Positions 36,701-41,280 of a DNA stretch of 64,000 nt are shown here, in pieces. The notes under the pieces were generated by a model. That model ran no database searches, was not told the DNA's origin, and saw only the letters and a program-made list of their open reading frames with translations. The translations under genes and the position numbers were made by a program. Within the stretch, counting starts at the first letter, position 1, and the number at the start of each line of letters is the position of its first letter. The DNA lies in contig KL647289.1 in NCBI GenBank assembly GCA_000727475.1, positions 8,440,406 through 8,504,405 on the forward strand, read 5' to 3'. This stretch comes from Sarcocystis neurona. Lineage: Eukaryota; Apicomplexa; Conoidasida; Eucoccidiorida; Sarcocystidae.

Positions 36701-37493
36701 CAGATGCTCCTCCACCTCCTGGTCCGCGAGCAAGTGATGTTCCTGCAGCAGCGCTTGCAGCACTTCTCGCGCTTGTGTTGTCGAGTTTCTTCCCTTTAAC
36801 ACCGGTGTGCTGTCGGCCGCTGCTGCTAGCTCGGTTGTTGCTGCTGTCTTGAAGGCGCTGATGATACTGGCGCAGGCGCAGCAACTGCTCGTCTCTCCAG
36901 TCTGTCTGCTGCTGCCTCCAGTCTTGCAGCGTCTGCTGGAGTGGTTTCAGCTTCTTTTCTCTTTCGCTCAGCTGCTCTCTTGCTTTCAACCCAATATCGC
37001 GCACTGCAGTTATAGCATTGTCTTCAGCTGCTTTCCAGCGTCGATCCGCTTCTTTTAAAGCCTCTTCTGCTCTTCGCTGAAGCTTAAGCCGCAAGCGCTC
37101 ACAAAATGGGAGATTGTGAATACTTTCTTCAGCTGCGCCCTCTTCCGCTGCTGCAACAGCTTGCCTTTTCATTCCATCATCTTGATCTATAATCAGGTGA
37201 CCTTCCTGTTCTTCACTCGCGCACACGCGTGTTGCTGTAGTGCACTGCCGCCACGCGGCTTCATTTTCTGCTGCCGCACCTGATGCCGCTACTGGGTCTG
37301 CTGTTTCGGGTCTGCTTCTCCCTGCTGCTGTTCTGGTAACACACGTTGGCGGCGACGCTGCGGTGAAGGGATCAGCACTGCCACGCCCTTTTAACTGTAT
37401 GCGTCCTCTACCTCTCTCTTTGCTGCTGTAGAACTTTGCGGCTTTCCCCCTGTCCCCTTCCCCCCTGCTTCCGCCCGAAGACGCTCGACTCAT
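180..37493 (-). CDS. Giant split gene for a long coiled-coil protein (whole-gene entry, 3' end beyond window)
   Basis: Twenty-two candidate exons, entered separately below, join in order from 37,493 to 180 with matching codon phase at every boundary. The summed coding length is about 8.7 kb (about 2,900 codons) over 37.3 kb. Most 5' splice sites begin GTAAGT, GTACGT, GTATNN or GTGAGT and most 3' sites end in CAG. The product is mainly coiled coil with Gln/Ala/Ser/Gly-rich linkers. I do not recognise a catalytic motif or a membrane segment. ATG 37,493 is only a candidate start, because the same frame stays coding-like upstream across stops. I cannot exclude that two neighbouring genes are joined here, but the phase agreement from 34.6 kb down to 0.18 kb makes one transcript the simplest reading. 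Coiled-coil coccidian proteins of this kind are often cytoskeletal or scaffold proteins; that role is inference only. Confidence 0.72.
350..605. repeat. Imperfect (TAG)n trinucleotide array
   Basis: About 250 bases of AGT/GTA/TAG triplets with single-base variants. It gives Val on the plus strand and Thr, Leu or Tyr/Asp/His on the minus strand, and is open on both. It sits in the intron 241-686. Confidence 0.85.
687..1785 (-). CDS. Giant gene, Ser/Ala-rich exon with a conserved-looking core
   Basis: A strong acceptor (TTTTTTGCAG) precedes 1785 and AAAG/GTCTCC follows 687. Its length fits entry in phase 2 and exit in phase 0, matching both neighbours. The protein begins [17 protein letters not shown], passes through Ser/Ala/Gly runs encoded by CTG/CAG repeats, and has a complex core ([18 protein letters not shown], then a stretch with [20 protein letters not shown]) before more Ser/Gly/Thr-rich sequence and [16 protein letters not shown]. 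The core is probably helical. Both strands are largely open here because of the trinucleotide bias, but only the minus frame has matching splice phases. Confidence 0.75.
1786..5012. repeat. Intron dense in TA, CATA and GA microsatellites
   Basis: 1.85-2.5 kb is TA/CATA with CT-rich spacers. 3.14-3.23 kb has two copies of a unit containing ATATCAAAGATA about 58 bases apart. 3.3-4.85 kb alternates GAGAGA with TATATA; a unit with GAGGGACAGTGAGAGAGACA recurs at about 3,692 and 3,853. The sense (minus) strand of this last part is CT-rich. No exon is seen. Confidence 0.8.
5013..5856 (-). CDS. Giant gene, coiled-coil exon with Ala-rich insertions
   Basis: The acceptor is GGACAG before 5856 and the donor CAAG/GTATTG at 5013. 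Phase 1 in and phase 2 out agree with the neighbours. It encodes [59 protein letters not shown] and [20 protein letters not shown], separated by Ala and Ser runs. The heptad-like spacing suggests coiled coil interrupted by low-complexity loops. Several other frames are open through the CTG repeats and are treated as shadows. Confidence 0.75.
5857..6637. repeat. CAG-rich intron with a ~21-base array at 6,236-6,333
   Basis: Interrupted CAG repeats throughout. Around 6,236-6,333 a unit AGCAGCAGCAGCTGTATCAC recurs about five times with small changes. A run of ten G lies at about 6,181-6,190. Confidence 0.7.
6638..6791 (-). CDS. Giant gene, short Ser/Arg/Gln exon (tentative)
   Basis: The donor GCAG/GTACCA at 6638 leaves phase 1, as the next exon (5856) needs. 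The acceptor is only a CATAG before 6791, without a pyrimidine tract. It encodes [19 protein letters not shown] followed by Ser/Arg and Ala runs. The placement rests mostly on phase and on the non-repetitive EFYGES segment. It lies in CTG-dense DNA, so its exact ends are uncertain. Confidence 0.45.
7120..7458 (-). CDS. Giant gene, Lys/Gln-rich charged exon
   Basis: The frame opens just after an in-frame TAG (7459-7461), where a CATAG acceptor could act, and runs to ACAGAG/GTCCATG at 7120, phase 0 in and out. Residues include [54 protein letters not shown] and [19 protein letters not shown]. The hydrophilic composition with [10 protein letters not shown] suggests a charged coiled coil or linker. 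The 3' end could instead extend to the stop at 7045. Confidence 0.6.
7440..7492. repeat. 26-base direct duplication
   Basis: TGCTTCTTGGGTTTTACGTG with flanking bases occurs twice in immediate succession (about 7,437 and 7,462), at the 5' edge of the exon 7120-7458. One copy carries the CATAG used as acceptor. Confidence 0.8.
7665..7785. repeat. 23-base minisatellite, about five units
   Basis: Unit GTAGAGGAGCACCTGCTGCT plus three bases repeats head to tail with single-base variants. The 23-base period shifts the reading frame every unit, yet the minus frame stays open across it. On the minus strand each unit carries CAG/GTGCTCC and CTCTACAG, that is, a potential donor and acceptor. Confidence 0.85.
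7781..7920 (-). CDS. Giant gene, exon bordering the 23-base minisatellite
   Basis: The acceptor is GAAGCAG before 7920 and the donor CAG/GTGCTC at 7781. It enters with two bases (matching phase 1 of the exon ending at 8945) and leaves in phase 0. It encodes [20 protein letters not shown], then [20 protein letters not shown] with a CxxC pair, then Gln. The frame stays open into the neighbouring 23-base repeats, so the exon may really end one or more repeat units further on. Confidence 0.55.
7921..8944. repeat. CT-rich (plus) intron with an 80-base tandem duplication
   Basis: Long pyrimidine tract on the plus strand (purine-rich on the sense strand). At about 8,210 and 8,290 the segment with CTCCGTCTCCGTCC and CTTCCGTTGCCCCTTCCCG is duplicated, roughly 80 bases apart. 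No exon is seen. Confidence 0.7.
8945..9536 (-). CDS. Giant gene, coiled-coil exon split by a Ser/Asn/Gly run
   Basis: The acceptor GTTGCTGCAG precedes 9536 and the donor TACG/GTAGGT follows 8945; phase 0 in, phase 1 out. It starts [20 protein letters not shown] and ends with [38 protein letters not shown]. Between them lie about 100 residues of Ser/Asn/Gly encoded by (CTG)n-like DNA. Two helical blocks flanking a disordered spacer are the best reading. Plus-strand frames here (poly-Ala, poly-Leu) are repeat shadows. Confidence 0.8.
9537..12038. repeat. Intron with a ~110-130-base tandem array at about 10.5-11.15 kb
   Basis: At least five units share the order GCATGTTCGAATA(A/C)TCCC - TA run - GTATG - ACCA(G/A)T - TTTTGCCTCTGCTAGCAATA - TA run, near 10,690, 10,810, 10,910, 11,040 and 11,130. 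The rest is TA microsatellite plus, from 11.28 to 11.73 kb, GA-rich DNA. No exon is seen. Confidence 0.75.
12039..12704 (-). CDS. Giant gene, coiled-coil exon with Ser-rich spacer
   Basis: The acceptor (GCTGCTGAGCAG) lies downstream of a very long pyrimidine-rich intron end, and the donor is CTC/GTATGT at 12039. The length is exactly 222 codons, phase 0 in and out. It begins [20 protein letters not shown], has about 150 residues of Ser/Ala/Thr/Gly/Pro, and ends [20 protein letters not shown]. The two ends are clear coiled coil. The 222-codon fit between a good acceptor and donor is strong support. Confidence 0.85.
12705..17920. repeat. Long intron: GA tract, TA/TATC microsatellite, and a ~78-base array at 16.6-17.1 kb
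   Basis: 12.72-13.45 kb is purine-rich on plus, forming a pyrimidine-rich end on the sense strand next to the 12704 acceptor. 13.6-14.9 kb is TA/CATA. 15.3-15.9 kb is GA-rich. 16.60-17.10 kb holds about six or seven units with GATACGTAGA-ATATGA-GTGTGTG-GGATATCGCC features. No supported exon. Confidence 0.75.
17921..18121 (-). CDS. Giant gene, 67-codon coiled-coil exon
   Basis: Near-ideal acceptor TTTTCTCCCCAG before 18121 and donor GAG/GTCAGA at 17921, exactly 67 codons, phase 0 to 0. The protein is complex and helical: [58 protein letters not shown]. It contains almost no repeat-encoded sequence, which makes it one of the best anchors for the direction and reality of the gene. Confidence 0.9.
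18122..21594. repeat. Intron with (GATA/GACA)n blocks and TA microsatellite
   Basis: TAGATAGA/CAGATAGA imperfect arrays occupy about 19,130-19,435 and 20,585-21,060, with TA/CATA runs between. A non-repetitive part (19.55-19.9 kb) shows no exon I can support. Confidence 0.8.
21595..22138 (-). CDS. Giant gene, Ala-rich exon with helical C-terminal part
   Basis: Acceptor TTTTTTGCAG before 22138, donor GGAAAG/GTATAC at 21595. It enters with one base, completing a Trp codon with the previous exon, and leaves in phase 0. It starts [20 protein letters not shown], goes through Ser, Ala/Pro and Asn runs, and ends [19 protein letters not shown] and [16 protein letters not shown]. The last block continues the coiled-coil pattern into the next exon (18121). 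Confidence 0.88.
22139..24408. repeat. Intron with four ~75-base tandem units near 22.98-23.25 kb
   Basis: Units of TA run - GTACGC/GTACAC - AGGTGC(A/C)GGCACACA - short unique part recur at about 23,005, 23,080, 23,145 and 23,205. TA runs also occur at 22.45-22.62 and 23.59-23.63 kb. No exon is seen. Confidence 0.7.
24409..25695 (-). CDS. Giant gene, largest exon (429 codons): Gln/Glu coiled coil then Ala/Gly-rich tract
   Basis: Acceptor GTGCTGCTGCAG before 25695 and donor TG/GTAAGT at 24409 (consensus). It enters with one base (phase 2) and leaves in phase 2, matching both neighbours. The N-terminal half is coiled coil: [40 protein letters not shown], then a Gln-rich run and [20 protein letters not shown]. 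The C-terminal half is Ala/Gly/Thr/Arg-rich and probably disordered. The opposite strand is also open for most of the length because GCT/GCA codons read as AGC/TGC. Confidence 0.85.
25696..28680. repeat. Intron with a 1.2-kb (GATA/CAGA)n field and short tandem units
   Basis: 25.85-27.08 kb is imperfect TAGA/CAGA on the plus strand. 27,465-27,560 has two ~58-base units with TCTGCGTTTGTGTACACAT. 27.78-27.99 kb has about three ~75-base units with GGTC/GGCC-TACACTCTA features. 28.0-28.68 kb is mostly non-repetitive without a supported exon. Confidence 0.75.
28681..28874 (-). CDS. Giant gene, helical exon without repeats
   Basis: Acceptor ATGTGTGCAG before 28874, consensus donor AAAGA/GTAAGT at 28681, phase 0 in, phase 2 out. 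It encodes 64 residues of complex sequence including [39 protein letters not shown] and [13 protein letters not shown]. It is strongly amphipathic and continues the coil of the exon ending at 30317. With the 17921-18121 exon it is among the clearest coding evidence in the window. Confidence 0.9.
28875..30316. repeat. CAG/CTG-rich intron
   Basis: Interrupted CAG triplets fill 29.16-30.25 kb. Minus frames are open in places (for example [18 protein letters not shown] near 29.75 kb), so a further exon cannot be excluded, but the flanking exons already join in phase without it. Confidence 0.5.
30317..30477 (-). CDS. Giant gene, coiled-coil exon
   Basis: Acceptor CTACGTGCAG before 30477 and donor GAG/GTACGT at 30317. 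The two-base entry matches the exon ending at 30765, and exit is in phase 0. It encodes [40 protein letters not shown], then [12 protein letters not shown]. Joining it to the next exon (28874) gives an unbroken heptad pattern across the junction, independent support for splicing out the 1.4-kb intron between them. Confidence 0.87.
30765..30936 (-). CDS. Giant gene, helical exon
   Basis: Acceptor GACGTGAAG (weak AAG) before 30936, donor AATAG/GTGATG at 30765, phase 0 in, phase 1 out. It encodes [40 protein letters not shown] and [14 protein letters not shown]. The protein is complex and contains no repeat-derived runs. The acceptor lacks a CAG, so the 5' boundary could lie a few codons away, but the frame upstream closes at a TAA. 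Confidence 0.82.
30937..32473. other. Intron at the edge of the repeat-poor zone
   Basis: One TA block at 31,065-31,110 is the last dense microsatellite before about 46 kb apart from small ones. The remaining 1.3 kb is non-repetitive; short open stretches lack paired splice signals. Confidence 0.5.
32474..32609 (-). CDS. Giant gene, helical exon
   Basis: Excellent acceptor (TCTTTTATTCCGTAG) before 32609 and donor ACATG/GTGAGT at 32474. Only one frame is open: [20 protein letters not shown] then [20 protein letters not shown]. It needs two bases from the preceding exon, which the exon at 33234 (phase 0) cannot supply directly; a 17-base microexon at 32883-32899 would fix this. Exit phase 0 fits the next exon. 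Confidence 0.82.
32883..32899 (-). CDS. Giant gene, possible 17-base microexon
   Basis: A strong pyrimidine-rich acceptor ending TGCCGCAG sits just before 32899. The donor AT/GTGTGA gives a 17-base exon (RMKGW plus two bases), phase 0 in and phase 2 out, exactly what the flanking exons require. A better-looking donor two bases further on (GTGAGT) would give 19 bases and the wrong phase. Tentative. Confidence 0.35.
33234..33351 (-). CDS. Giant gene, basic exon
   Basis: The acceptor has a seven-T tract (AGTTTTTTTCAG) before 33351; the donor is AGCAA/GTACTG at 33234. It enters with one base, completing a Leu codon with the exon ending at 34391, and leaves in phase 0. It encodes [40 protein letters not shown] second frame (Cys-rich) is also open, but only the stated frame fits the upstream phase. 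Confidence 0.82.
33352..34390. repeat. Intron with GTGTGTATG-rich stretch
   Basis: 33.88-34.33 kb is enriched in GTGTGTATGTACG words on the plus strand, with ACGTACGTACGTACG at about 34,165. Much more decayed than the arrays left of 31 kb. No exon is seen. Confidence 0.6.
34391..34641 (-). CDS. Giant gene, coiled-coil exon
   Basis: Acceptor TCATCCGCAG before 34641 and donor CAGCT/GTACGT at 34391, 83 codons plus two bases. It encodes [60 protein letters not shown] and [11 protein letters not shown]: a long amphipathic helix with no repeat-encoded residues. The plus-strand frame over the same bases is a shadow. Confidence 0.88.
34814..34968 (-). CDS. Giant gene, probable exon (3' end uncertain)
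   Basis: Strong acceptor GTTTCCCGCAG before 34968, entering with two bases as the exon at 35292 requires. The chosen donor CAACC/GTGAAC at 34814 gives phase 0 for the next exon; alternative phase-0 donors lie upstream. It encodes [20 protein letters not shown], then [19 protein letters not shown]. The hydrophobic LLLYLPLL is too short for a confident membrane segment. Confidence 0.55.
35292..35341 (-). CDS. Giant gene, 50-base basic exon
   Basis: Acceptor TTGTATATCAG before 35341 (T-rich tract upstream) and donor GATGC/GTACGT at 35292. In the phase set by the previous exon (one base in, one base out) it reads [16 protein letters not shown]. Another frame ([16 protein letters not shown]) looks equally protein-like but does not match the flanking phases. 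Confidence 0.55.
35366..35442 (-). CDS. Giant gene, 77-base exon
   Basis: Acceptor CATAATACAG before 35442 and a consensus donor CAG/GTAAGT at 35366. Phase 0 entry matches the end of the large exon at 36087 and it leaves in phase 2. It encodes [20 protein letters not shown] then TRKKC. Unlike most of the protein this looks beta-rich. A second open frame (containing [16 protein letters not shown]) is a plausible alternative, so the frame is less certain than the exon itself. Confidence 0.6.
35443..36086. other. Non-repetitive intron
   Basis: Nothing beyond scattered short open stretches; it is AT-richer near 35.75-35.83 kb. The flanking exons join in phase 0. Confidence 0.5.
36087..37493 (-). 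CDS. Giant gene, large 5' exon (469 codons) with candidate start
   Basis: The frame is open from ATG 37,493 to the donor GTCGAG/GTACTG at 36087. It encodes a polar N-terminus ([19 protein letters not shown]), a strong coiled coil ([59 protein letters not shown]), Ala/Gly/Ser-rich spacers with a poly-Ala run, and a complex C-terminal block ([39 protein letters not shown]). The plus strand is partly open only through the Ala/Pro shadow. Upstream, the same frame remains coding-like as far as 37,925 but contains three stops, so ATG 37,493 may not be the true start. Confidence 0.82.
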
Positions 37494-37727
37494 CTCTTCT
37501 AAACCTTCAATTGAGCCCTGTCGCTACTGTTACTGGTGGTGCGATTGCTGTTTTTTTGCTTGACGCTGCGTCTGCGGATGCGACAGGCCATGGGAGACAT
37601 CATCCCTAGTGGGTTGCCTTCCGCCCTTTAGAAGAGTATGTCCCCTAGGACTGGGAGCAGTAGCGAACTCAGCAGCAGACGCAGCAGCACGCAGAGCGAC
37701 AGGAGTCGTTCTCGAAGTGACAGGCAA

Positions 37728-37925
37728 CTACGTGCTCCGCTCCTCGTTCACGATATCTGCAGGTTGTTGACGCGAGGATCCTATCCCCGCAGAGACTCGT
37801 GTCCTTTCTTTATTACTGCAGTATTTCTCAAACCACATCGAAGTTAAATCTTTTGTCGCTGCGTGAAGGCGTCCGACGTCCGCTGGACATTGTCGATACC
37901 GAAGATAGCGCACACGAGTACTCGA
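37728..37925 (-). CDS. Exon upstream of, and in frame with, the giant gene; ends in TAG
   Basis: Acceptor TGGTGGGACAG before 37925; the frame runs 65 codons to a TAG at 37728-37730. It encodes RVRYLRYRQCPADVGRLHAA, TKDLTSMWFEKYCSNKERT and SRQQPADIVNEERST. The sequence is complex and unlike random translation. It is either the last exon of a separate upstream gene or part of the giant gene with an undetected intron or readthrough, because the identical frame continues below the stop (see findings). Confidence 0.55.
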   Translation of the reverse strand, partial: SSTRVRYLRYRQCPADVGRLHAATKDLTSMWFEKYCSNKERTRVSAGIGSSRQQPADIVNEERST

Positions 37926-38070
37926 CTGTCCCACCATTACACTTGCACACATACCGCAGACTTCCGCTCTGTAGGGTACCTCCGTACATTCATATGAAGG
38001 GGTCCTTAAACAGCACCGACCCACGCACGTACAACTTCAGAGGCCTACACAGAAAAACGGAGGACTCTAC

Positions 38071-38129
38071 CTGTGATTGTACACCCCGATGCGGACAATG
38101 ATTGCAATGCAGTACAACGGTGTCTTTTT
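38071..38129 (-). CDS. Short minus-strand exon
   Basis: Acceptor GTGCGTTTCAG before 38129, donor ATCACAG/GTAGAG at 38071, 59 bases. One frame reads KKTPLYCIAIIVRIGVYNH, hydrophobic and beta-like; a second open frame reads DTVVLHCNHCPHRGVQSQ with a CxxC-like motif. I cannot choose between them because the neighbouring exons are not fixed. Confidence 0.5.
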
Positions 38130-38374
38130 CTGAAACGCACATGCTTTTGTCTTGCCCCCGAGCACACGCTGCTGCTTCATAGTAATCAAGGAACGCGAAA
38201 CTGCAGAGATAAGGACTGCTCATTGGCGGCGTGCTCAGCGACACACATATATGTAAAACTGGTATTGTTGTTGTCTATGGCGTATCAGTAGGAAGGTACG
38301 GACATCTTTGACCTATATGCGCTGCAGCTTCTGGATTCAAGGTCAACGTAAAAAACAAGTCAACGCTTGCGTAC

Positions 38375-38440
38375 AGATGGGATGTTGACACACCAACTGT
38401 AGTTACTAATAAAGATCGACGGCCGATTCGCCCTGTTACT
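38375..38440 (-). CDS. Short minus-strand exon
   Basis: Acceptor GTGTTTGAGCAG before 38440 and donor CATCT/GTACGC at 38375, 66 bases. Two frames are open, one giving SLLVTTVGVSTSH (beta-like, and staying open far past the donor), the other RPSIFISNYSWCVNIPS. Gene membership is unresolved. Confidence 0.42.
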
Positions 38441-40386
38441 CTGCTCAAACACACAGTGGGCCGACTCGCCCGAATTGCACCAGATCAGATGTAGAAGGCG
38501 CAGGCAAGAGCTTCGCTGGGTGATGAAGGAGAGAACACTGCGAGTGGCCTTGGCTTGTCTCCGTCGCACTACTGTCACGGGTGATAACAGGCCCTGTCTT
38601 TTCCACTGGCTGATGTCCGGCTTATTACCATATGGAGATCGCCTGGCATGCGAAAAAGAGTTGACCTGAGGGCAGACGCCGTATACGTAGACTGCTTGTA
38701 CGTACGTAGGGAAAACATTCCCCGGCCTGACGCCTTCTGTATCATAAGTAATGTGTAACGACGCTTGCTGCGATACGTAAGCAACGATGTTCTCCAGAAA
38801 GATCCTTTATGCTAACAGGGACAAATCTTCGTTGAGAATAAATCCGCTTTACTTCTGCTAGTATTACTAAATGCACGAATAAGAGCTGAATATCATTCAT
38901 TCTTTGCATGATGGCATCCGTTAGGCAAGCGATTTAGAAGGGAAGGCACCAGTGTCGTGCACGTGTGCACGCAGGTGTCCGTTCGAACATGATTCGCGTT
39001 CATATGCGTAGTAGTGCATCAGATGAGGTGAGTCGTACGTGTGCAGTAACGTACGTTTGAAACACTTCCTAACTCATATTACCTGCAAATGCACACCAAA
39101 GTCTGTAGTATAAACGGACGAAGTAGTGCAGATACGCAAAATGTCTCTCTATCTATATATTCGCCTCGGCGTGTAAGGTGGTATACTAGGTGATGAAAAG
39201 TCAACAATGTTTGGTAAATGCCGGGTCAGCCTGTAAGTTCAGCAGACAAGCGACTGCACGAGCATGGAAGACAACGTTTTAAAAACGGAATTTCAGTAAC
39301 GAACAGATATCCATATATCAACACATACAGATATACACTTGTAAGGAAGCGAACCACATACAGAGAGACTCTGTATTTCGAGGTAATTACTTCGTTATAT
39401 CTTCCCGTGTGTTTACCCGCAGAGTGAACGCACCTGAACAGACCACGACTTGTAAATACAGAAGTACGTACAGGCGCGCGTCGTTCCGTAGAAGTACACA
39501 AATACAACATGCTCATATCTACAGAGTATTCCATGAGATTATATGTATATCACACGTGTATCAGGTGGAGAATTCATACGCGCTAACGGGAACCAGAACC
39601 GGAATACCGTCTGAAAAACCCCGGCGGGCGACGTACGATTTCAGCGAACGAAGTTTACAACATCGACGGGTGCTTACTATTAACGCATATTTGATTGTCA
39701 TACGTACACTACACTTATAAGTGAATTTGACAGAAAATACACACGTAGGCCTGGCGGTCGTGTGCATAAGTGCCAAAAAAAAGTAAGTAGCACTGTGAAT
39801 TATTATGTACGGGGCAGCGTAGCATACTGAAATGAAGAACACACTTACCTCCGTTTCTGGTACGAAAACTCAATACGTACTTGCAGGTGTCTACCTGCAT
39901 TTGAACTCTGAGGCAGCGGCAACTAGGAGGATCCGATACATGCACCGGCACAGCGTATCATCGACGCCCGTACGTACAGTCAGCAAAAATAAGTGGTGCC
40001 CCTCAGCTCTGAACAGGAAAATTCTGCCGCCTCTTTGTCTGCCGTTGCTCACTATACGTATATCCTCTTATTGTCAACAGTGGCAGCAGAACTACGCTTT
40101 TCATGAAATTCGAGCATCACTTTCTCTCGCGCTCTAAATGTATTACGATGGAGACACACTTATCGAAACTAGACGCGTTGCAGGCTGTGTTGTGACTCGC
40201 ACACAACGACAGCGGCCCTCTGTGGGCCGTGCGGTTCGCTGTTGCCTGCGAACGGGTGCTCATATATCTGATTGACAAAGGCGTATCGACAACCATGATT
40301 GTGTGTGTATATATATATATATATGTAAAGAGGGAGAGAGCGCAAGCATTTGCGGATGGACGCCTGAACGAGTGAAGACAACAGTG

Positions 40387-40417
<31 letters not shown>

Positions 40418-41069
40418 ACAATGACACGCGTGCGTACGCACGTGTACACCCACCGACGAACTATTTCGGTAGTGGTGTGATGTTGCTCGTAAGGACTCAA
40501 GGACAAAATTTTCAAAATAGTCTTACCTGCGTAGAAGTCATAGCCCAACACAGACAGCTGTCAACACACAGCGGACAACACAAAGGTGTACTGTTGTGTG
40601 GGCAGTAGTGTGTGTGTGTACGTGTGTGTGTGTGTGTGTGTATGTGCACGTGGTACGCGACGATGTGCCTGCCTGTACGTGTTGATCAATGTACATCATC
40701 AGTTTGCACTGCAGAAGGGACAGCAGTGACTTTAAGTGAAAGGAGTAGATCTGCACGTTTGCACGTCTCTAATTATCTATCTGTCTCCTCTACCTCCTAG
40801 TAGACAGACCTGAGTTCCGCGTTATGTGCGCAGCATTTGAAGAAGTTTTCGAAGCAGCGACGTGTTCCATGCGTCTATATAAACATGTAGACACTCACCG
40901 CCGTGCGCAACGCTTTGTACGCACGCGTATCTCAGTGTATATTGTCAGTACTGCAAATAATAGAACGCCCACCACCCTATGTATGATCAACATTCAGTCA
41001 CATTACTGGCATGCGCTAGCTAATTATACACCAGCTGTCGGGTCTGGAAAGCACAAAGCACACTGGTAC
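38441..41069. other. Repeat-poor DNA with no exon I can support on both ends
   Basis: No open stretch here has both a good acceptor and a good donor with complex protein content. Minor microsatellites are (TA)n near 40,305-40,325 and 40,390-40,415 and (TG)n near 40,610-40,645. Several GTACGT and CAG signals suggest undetected short exons may exist. Confidence 0.5.
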
Positions 41070-41280
41070 CTCCATATAGGCTCCTAACTGATATCCTGCA
41101 AATTCGCGTATTTTAAGGGCGACAAGCGCGACGAGGTCATTTGTAAGTCTTCCCATTACCAACTGTAGCACTGAGGGTTCTACGAGAACGTCGATCGTTA
41201 CACAGGCAGCCCTCATACCCGACGCAGCCCCCCCTGGCCTGCGTACTGTTTTTGAAGCTGGCGTTTTATTCGTCATACAC
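41070..41280 (-). CDS. 70-codon minus-strand exon, hydrophobic/beta-like
   Basis: Acceptor ATAGTGTCTAG before 41280, donor ATGGAG/GTACCA at 41070; one base plus 70 codons, exit phase 0. It encodes NKTPASKTVRRPGGAASGMR, then VTIDVLVEPSVLQLVMGRLT, NDLVALVALKIREFAGYQLG and AYME. The sequence is complex, free of repeats and clearly coding, but I do not recognise the family. It belongs to a gene upstream of the giant gene, or to its 5' part. Confidence 0.68.

Noticed and set aside
37530..37727. A separate short gene between the two stops
   Set aside because: It shares its frame with the exons on both sides and has no start codon or promoter space; kept as part of the interrupted-frame finding.
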